The notes beneath the pieces were generated by a model, which was not told the origin of the DNA, did no database searches, and was given only the letters and a program-made list of their open reading frames with translations. Source: Apostichopus japonicus (Eukaryota; Echinodermata; Holothuroidea; Aspidochirotida; Stichopodidae). Taken from it: 64,000 bases of DNA. Every line of letters starts with the position of its first letter. Positions within the stretch are counted from its first letter, which is position 1. The position numbers were made by a program, and so were the translations under genes. Where the stretch lies: the NCBI RefSeq assembly GCF_037975245.1, contig NC_092567.1, positions 25,579,376 to 25,643,375 on the forward strand, read 5' to 3'. Below, one piece after another: positions 59,501 to 64,000 of the stretch.

Positions 59501-59570
59501 ATATCTTTGGCTTAAAATACTTACGAATATGATACATCTATGAATATCTGTGGCTTAGAATACTTACGAA
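56552..59570. repeat. 43-bp satellite array, main block
   Basis: About 70 monomers with the consensus pieces GAATATCTGTGGCTTAGAAT and ACTTACGAATAGGATTAAACTAT, all in one orientation. Homogeneity rises toward 57-59 kb. Some monomers carry AATAGGCATAAGCTATG or AATAGGCTTAAGC variants. Non-coding. Confidence 0.92.
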
Positions 59571-59589
59571 AGCGTGTAAAAGTAAGTTG

Positions 59590-59628
59590 GCCTGACGTTT
59601 CGATCCTAGCAGGATCTTCTTCAGAGGC
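59590..59628 (-). ncRNA. Hammerhead-like motif, type a1, at the PLE 3' terminus
   Basis: On the minus strand: stem I GCCT/AGGC, core CTGAAGA intact, one unpaired A, stem II GATCC/GGATC with loop TGCTA, GAAA, self-complementary ACGT as a two-pair stem III, and the canonical GTC triplet. It sits within 20 bp of the element end. PLE terminal repeats are known to carry hammerheads. The tiny stem III would need dimer formation to cleave well. Confidence 0.65.
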
Positions 59629-59706
59629 TAAATGACAAGTACGTACAGTAACAGAAGGGAAAAAAACACGCACAGATTAGAGACAAGTTAATGAGCATGA
59701 TAACAC

Positions 59707-60004
59707 GAAGATAAAGATGTAAAGGGGATAAGTAGACAAGGGGTGGGGAATCGAATTAAAGAAACCATCAGGGGAGGAAGGGTGGTACGAGATAAACAGT
59801 AGAAGGACAAAGAGAGGATTCAGGGAAGGGGATTTGGAATAACTAGTGAAGGACAAAGACGAAGATAAAGATGTAAAGGGGATAAGTAGACAAGGGGTGG
59901 GGAATCGAATTAAAGAAACCATCAGGGGAGGAAGGGTGGTACGAGATAAACAGTAGAAGGACAAAGAGAGGATTCAGGGAAGGGGATTTGGAATAACTAG
60001 AGAA
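59707..60004. repeat. 154-bp tandem duplication inside the PLE 3' region
   Basis: The unit begins GAAGATAAAGATGTAAAGGG and recurs exactly 154 bp later with hardly a change, followed by a short third start. It is purine-rich on the plus strand. Confidence 0.85.
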
Positions 60005-61954
60005 GGACAAAGACAGAGGTGTGGAGAAAAAAAGGGCGGAAGAGAGCTATGAGGAGAGGAGAGACAGGGGCGGACAAGGGGAGATGGAGTGGGGAGGGGG
60101 ACCTAAGAAAAGTTAGTCATGTCCTTCCTGAATGCTAAACTCATGAAGTTGAATGGTGCGAAGGCGTTGCATCCACAGTCTCTCTCTGCTGATTCGTACT
60201 AGGTCAGGGCGGCTACCTAAGGATTAAATCCCTTGTAGGGACATGTCATTAATGCTATAGTTGGGAAGGTTATAAAGTGTTCCCCAACTGGGGTCTCAGT
60301 CTTCATGGTTTTGACTGTGGATCTATGACCATAGAATCGCCTATTGAGGGTGGTTTTGTTTTCGCCAACATACTGGATGCCGCAAACTCTACAAGAGATC
60401 AGATAGATGACATTAGTGGATGTGCAAGTGATGTGACCCTTAGTCTTGTGTGTGAGTTGCATGCTGTGGCTGGTGATGGAATTGGTTTCAACAATGTGGT
60501 TGGCTGCAGACGATGCATCTCGAAGTAAGATCACATTTGAAAGTACCATGCTGCATGGGTGTAGGGTTAAACGTTAGAATTGGGAACATCAGCACGTACA
60601 TACAAGAAGGTCTCCTAGGTTGCGTGAACGTCTTCATGCGATGGTGGGTTTTTCAGGGACGCCCCGTTGGAGTCTATTTGAAGTGAGGAGACTGTTGTGG
60701 TTGTTATTGGTGATATGCTAAAGAGGATGAAGTTTGGGTGAAAAGTAACAACCAGGGGGAGCTTGTCGTCGCAATCCCTCCCCCTTTTGTCCTTCACTGC
60801 CAACGTGGAAGGTCTCGATAGGGAGCGGACTCTCCGAATGGCTTCACGCAACCTTCTGGCACTATGGCCCCTGGCAGTAAGGTGTTTTCCCAAGCATCTG
60901 TATGACGAATGAAAGAGGAATTGTTAGAGCAAATGCGACGAAGACGAAGTGCCTGACTGTAGGCAATTCCAGACTTTCAGTGGCGAGGATGGCAGCTAGA
61001 AGAATGGAGATTCTGGTGTGTGTCTGTGGGTTTTGTGTATAAGTAAGTAGAGAGACCGAACCGTGTTCCTTGCGAACAGTCACATCGGGGAAGTTAACCT
61101 GTTGGTGAGAGTAATCAAGAGGTGAATTTGATGGTGCTGTGGAAAAAAATGATTTGATTGATGAAGGTGAGCAGGCTATCTTCATCACTGGTCCAAACGA
61201 ACAAGATGTTATCAATGTAGCGCCACCAGATAAGAGTACGGCAGGGAGCTGCATGGAGCATGCGTTCTTCAAGGCTAGACATAAACAGGCAAGCAAAGGA
61301 AGGAGTCATCTGGTACCCATGGCAATCCCGTGTGTTTGAAGGTAATGCTTGTCCATGAACGTGAAGTTGTTTTTGATGAGAACCTGTTGCATGAGAACTT
61401 TGATGTCAGAGATAGATGGACAAGGGTGGACCTTGTAGGACAGGGCTGCACACGTGGCTGCGATACCTTCAGCATGAGGGATGTAAGTGTAAAGAGAAGT
61501 GACGTCAAAAGTACCGATGATGGCTGTACTAGGGATTTGGTTCTTGATATCTTCAAGTTTCCTGAGAAAATTTAGAGAGTCATGGATGTAAGAGTTAATG
61601 AGGAACAAGAGGTTTGATGAAGTGGTCCACAAACAAGGTTATCTTCTCGGTGGGGGACCCATTGGTACTGATAGGCCTACCAGTGTTACCAGGCTTGTGA
61701 ACTTTGGGCAGAAGATAAAAACTGGCTGCCTTACACTCTGTGGGAGAAAGGAAAGAAACAGCCTTCTTAGAGATCTGGTTCCGCTAGTGCATATCAGTGA
61801 TGGTCTGTTTTATCTGCTGGGAGAAAATATCTGCGGGATCAGAATCAAGGTGAGTGTAACTATCACTGTTGGAGAGATGACGCATGGCTTCCTTGATGTA
61901 ATCCTGTCGATTCTGGATGTCAACTGCAGAACCTTTGTCGGCTGGCTTGAATCC

Positions 61955-62945
61955 TTACGAATAGGATTAAACTATGAATATACGTGGCTTAGAAATCTTA
62001 CGAATAGGATGAAACTATAAATATATGTGGCTTAGAATACTTACGAATATGATTAAACTATGTATATCTGTGGCTTAGAATTCTTATGAATAGGATTAAA
62101 CTATGAATATCTGTGGCTTAGAATAATTACGAATAGGATTAAACTATGAATATCTGTGGCTTAGAATACTTACGAATAGTATTAAGCTATGAATATCTGC
62201 AGCTTAGATGACTTACGAATAGGATTAAAATACGTATACCTGTGGCTTAGAATACTTACAAATAGGATTAAACTATGTATATCTGTGGCTTAGATTACTT
62301 ACGAAAAGTATTAAACTATGAATATGTGTGGCGTAGAATACTTACGAATAGGATTAACTATGAAAACATGTGGCTTAGAATACTTACGAATTGGGTAAAT
62401 CTCTGAATATCTGTGGCTTAGAATACTAACTAATATGATTTAACTATGAATATCTGTGGCATAAAATACTTACGAATAGTATTAAACTATGAATATCTGT
62501 GGCTGAGAATACTTACGAATAGGATTAAACTATGAATAAATGTGGCTTAGAATACTAACGAATAGGATTTAACTATGGCTATCTGTGGCTTACAATACTT
62601 ACAAATAGTTAAACTATGAATATGTTTGGCTTAGAATACTTGCAAATAGGCTTAGAATACTTACGAATAGGGTTAATCTATGAATATCTGTGGCTTAGAA
62701 TACTAACGAATATGATTGAGCTATGAATATCTGTCGCAAGGAATACTTACGAATAGGATTAAACTATGAATATCTGTGGCTTAGAACACTTATCAATATG
62801 ATTTAACCTTCAATATCTGTGGCTTAGAATACTTACGAATATGATTAAACTACGAATATCTGTGGCTAAGAATACCTACGTTAGGATTAGACTATGAATA
62901 TATGTGGCTTAGAATACTTAGAATACTTAGAATACTTAGAATATA
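61955..62945. repeat. 43-bp satellite array, block after the PLE
   Basis: It continues the 56552-59570 array in the same phase and orientation, starting CTTACGAATAGG at the PLE target duplication. At 62920-62945 there is a short GAATACTTA stutter, after which the monomer type changes. Confidence 0.92.
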
Positions 62946-63616
62946 TATACATGAATATATGTTGCCTAAAAACTAACATAACAGCTGTATCTATGAATAT
63001 CTGTGGCGTACAACACTAACATAACAGCTGTATCAATGAATATTTGGCCTACAATACTTACATATATATATATATATGTGTGTGTGTGGCCTACAACACT
63101 AACATAACAGCTGTATATATGAATATATGTGGCCTCCAACATTAACATAACAGCTGTATCTATGAATATATGTGTCCTACAACATTAACATAACAGCTGT
63201 ATCTATAAATATATGTGGCCTACAATACTAACATATAATATATATATCTATGAATATATGTAGCCTACAACACTAACATAACAGCTGTATCTATGAATAT
63301 ATGTAGCCTACAACACTAACATAACAGCTGTTTCTATGTATATATGTGGCATGCAACACTAACATAACAGCTGTATCTATGAATATCTGTGGCCTATAAC
63401 ACTAATATAATAGATGTATCTATGAATATCTGTGGCCTCCAACACTAACATAACAGCTGTATCTATGAATATATGTGGCATGCAACACTAACATAACAGC
63501 TGTATCTATAAATATCTGTGGCATGCAACCCTAACATAATAGATATATCTATGAATATATGTGGCCTGCAACACTAACATAACAGCTGTATCAATGAATA
63601 TTTGGCCTACAATACT

Positions 63617-63672
<56 letters not shown>

Positions 63673-64000
63673 GCCTACAACACTAACATAACAGCTGTAT
63701 ATATGAATATATGTGGCCTCCAACATTAACATAACAGCTGTATCTATGAATATATGTGTCCTACAACATTAACATAACAGCTGTATCTATAAATATATGT
63801 GGCCTACAATACTAACATATAATATATATATCTATGAATATATGTAGCCTACAACACTAACATAACAGCTGTATCTATGAATATATGTAGCCTACAACAC
63901 TAACATAACAGCTGTTTCTATGTATATATGTGGCATGCAACACTAACATAACAGCTGTATCTATGAATATCTGTGGCCTATAACACTAATATAATAGATG
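62946..64000. repeat. 43-bp satellite variant with higher-order repeat
   Basis: The monomer switches to AATATATGTGGCCTACAACA plus CTAACATAACAGCTGTATCTATG, still 43 bp. A block starting TATTTGGCCTACAATACTTA at 63041 recurs at 63599 with the same order of variant monomers (about 13 monomers), apart from a longer TA/TG tract. The array runs off the window. Confidence 0.9.

Larger units (their letters stand above)
59571..61954 (-). pseudogene. 5'-truncated Penelope-like element with dead RT and GIY-YIG
   Basis: On the minus strand: KPADKGSAVDIQNRQDYIKE, a stop after ITDMH, FYLLPKVHKPGNTGRPIST, a frameshift, IIGTFDVTSLYTYIPHAEG, LQTHGIAMGTRMTPSFACLF, WRYIDNILFVW, LLPNF-type linker, CTSTNVIYLISCRVCGIQYV-GENKTTLNRRFYGH (GIY-YIG), and the end RLRTIQLHEFSIQEGHD. 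The RT catalytic YIDD reads YIDN. An 8-bp duplication CTTACGAA of satellite sequence flanks it. The 3' part holds a 154-bp tandem repeat and, at the terminus, a hammerhead-like motif. Confidence 0.87.

Noticed and set aside
60277-60528. Plus-strand open frame over the PLE endonuclease
   Set aside because: A shadow of the GIY-YIG domain that reads on the minus strand.
56552-62945. CRISPR-like regular repeats
   Set aside because: The 43-bp units are directly head-to-tail with no unique spacers, in a eukaryotic genome: a satellite.

Overview
This window looks like an AT-rich, intron-rich genome of a non-vertebrate animal. The evidence is split genes with GT-AG introns, a motile-cilium gene, a GPI-anchored Ly6-type protein, and many Penelope-like retroelements (PLEs), tRNA-derived SINEs, hAT and TTAA MITEs and a 43-bp satellite. 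A marine invertebrate deuterostome such as an echinoderm is my best guess, but the species cannot be fixed from the sequence alone. Most of the window is non-coding and repetitive. I could reconstruct three split genes.

(1) 4,362-20,068, minus strand: LRRC56, ten coding exons. Each junction keeps frame and the exons sum to 1,773 nt (590 aa). Its introns hold a pyrimidine minisatellite, a SINE, a nested 2.2-kb GC-rich element, a TTAA MITE, a hAT MITE and a PLE remnant. (2) 24,469-27,724, plus strand: a divergent patatin-like phospholipase (PNPLA/ATGL type), four phase-0 coding exons, 324 aa. It runs head-to-head with LRRC56 across about 4 kb. (3) 31,605-46,067, minus strand: a 124-aa Ly6/uPAR-type protein in three coding exons. 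Intron 1 is about 10.9 kb, and a second near-copy of the promoter and signal-peptide exon lies 2.7 kb upstream, at 48,706-48,757.

Layout: 1-4.36 kb has no recognisable gene. LRRC56 follows to 20.1 kb, then a spacer, then the PNPLA gene. From 27.9 to 31.6 kb nothing clear is seen. The Ly6 locus runs from 31.6 to 49 kb and is heavily invaded: PLE pieces and a tandem SINE-like repeat lie in intron 2; a LINE 3' end, cruciform-prone tandem repeats and hAT/TTAA MITEs lie in intron 1 and upstream. From 49 to 52.4 kb there is a hAT copy, a LINE tail and an 8-bp minisatellite. From about 52.45 kb to the window end is a 43-bp satellite array, interrupted by a 3.5-kb foldback element (53,017-56,551) and a dead PLE (59,571-61,954).

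The most striking signal is a set of short hammerhead-ribozyme-like motifs. Three lie just 3' of PLE coding remnants on the same strand, with different sequences in stems I, II and III that still pair. Hammerheads in PLE terminal repeats are already known, so what would be new is the range of types in one locus and the tiny two-base-pair stem III. All calls come from reading the sequence by eye; no database or folding program was run.
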